A DNA stretch of 13,569 bases from a bacterium (lineage in GTDB: Bacteria; NPL-UPA2; JAUVJM01). The notes below the pieces were generated by a model, which was not told the DNA's origin, did not search any database, and saw only the letters and a list, made by a program, of their open reading frames with translations. A program made the translations under genes and the position numbers. Location of the stretch: assembly GCA_030606215.1 (NCBI GenBank), contig JAUWGW010000029.1:1-13569 (forward strand). Direction: 5' to 3'. This document shows, one piece after another, positions 13,386-13,569 of the stretch (its first letter is position 1; the number at the start of each line of letters is the position of its first letter).

Positions 13386-13414
13386 ACGTTACCACCCAGA
13401 CCAGTTTTTGTCAA
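13386..13414 (-). promoter_or_regulatory. Promoter of the cold-shock gene
   Basis: Minus-strand TTGACA (13409-13414) and TAACGT (13386-13391) are 17 nt apart. Start near 13379 gives a leader of about 156 nt to the csp ATG. A second TTGACA lies 22 nt further upstream (13431-13436), without a matching -10 box. The -10 here is weak (T, A and final T only), which fits a regulated promoter. Confidence 0.55.
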
Positions 13415-13569
13415 GAGAAAAAATTTTTCGTGTCAAGACAATTTAAAAATGTCCTATTTTTAGCAAAATCAAAGTGTCCTATTTTGATAATTGTTTTCAA
13501 TAATTGTTTTTGAGTTTTTTAACATATTAAATCAGTAGTAGTCGGCCTTGTGTGAAATGTGGGTAACTG
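13415..13569. repeat. Gene-free AT-rich region with paired direct repeats
   Basis: No ORF is credible here. TGTCCTATTTT occurs at 13450-13460 and 13475-13485 (25-nt period), and ATAATTGTTTT at 13487-13497 and 13500-13510 (13-nt period). They lie upstream of the csp promoter and could be operator sites. TGTCCTATTTT could also be the end of an insertion sequence lying beyond the window. Confidence 0.45.

Noticed and set aside
13334-13510. Possible CRISPR array from repeats with 25-nt period
   Set aside because: Each repeat occurs only twice, the units are 11-15 nt with spacers of similar or smaller size, and no cas gene is present.

Overview
The window reads as a chromosomal segment of an uncultured bacterium of moderate to low GC. 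The tRNA has a bacterial shape and an encoded CCA end, promoters are sigma70-like (TTGACA-17-TAnnnT), Shine-Dalgarno sites are strong, and an outer-membrane beta-barrel protein ending in Phe points to a double-membraned (Gram-negative type) cell. The archaeal-type early shikimate enzymes and the many small zinc-ribbon membrane proteins fit an anaerobic environmental lineage such as Omnitrophota or Planctomycetota. That placement is inference and nothing here fixes the phylum.

Layout. Positions 1-357 have no gene but carry several hairpins and a leftward promoter at the very edge. From 358 to 5989 everything is on the minus strand. In transcription order this is tRNA-Ala(GGC), 2-amino-3,7-dideoxyheptulosonate (ADH) synthase, 3-dehydroquinate synthase II, a zinc-finger membrane protein, a TPR protein and uppP. 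A small accessory patch follows: a broken PIN-domain toxin, a 48-residue unknown, hicA, hicB, an internally deleted tyrosine recombinase, a 14-nt-spaced inverted repeat, a 76-residue unknown and a zinc-ribbon membrane protein. From 6114 to 12303 everything is on the plus strand: long NfeD protease, short NfeD-like protein, FloA flotillin, an acidic membrane protein, a DUF4190-like membrane protein, HflK, HflC and an RRM RNA-binding protein. The last part is minus again: a beta-barrel protein convergent with the RRM gene, and a cold-shock protein with a long structured leader.

How it works together. Two opposing promoters overlap in their -35 boxes at 6030-6077 and drive the two large blocks. 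The minus block makes 3-dehydroquinate by the aspartate-semialdehyde/ADH route and recycles undecaprenyl phosphate. The plus block joins two classes of SPFH membrane scaffold (flotillin/NfeD and HflK/HflC) in one run of genes with two uncharacterised small membrane proteins between them, which is the best candidate here for an undescribed membrane-quality-control system. The patch at 1268-2530 is a decaying toxin-antitoxin and recombinase island in which only the HicAB pair looks intact. The csp gene has a promoter about 160 nt upstream, paired direct repeats and a terminator-like hairpin, suggesting leader-based control.
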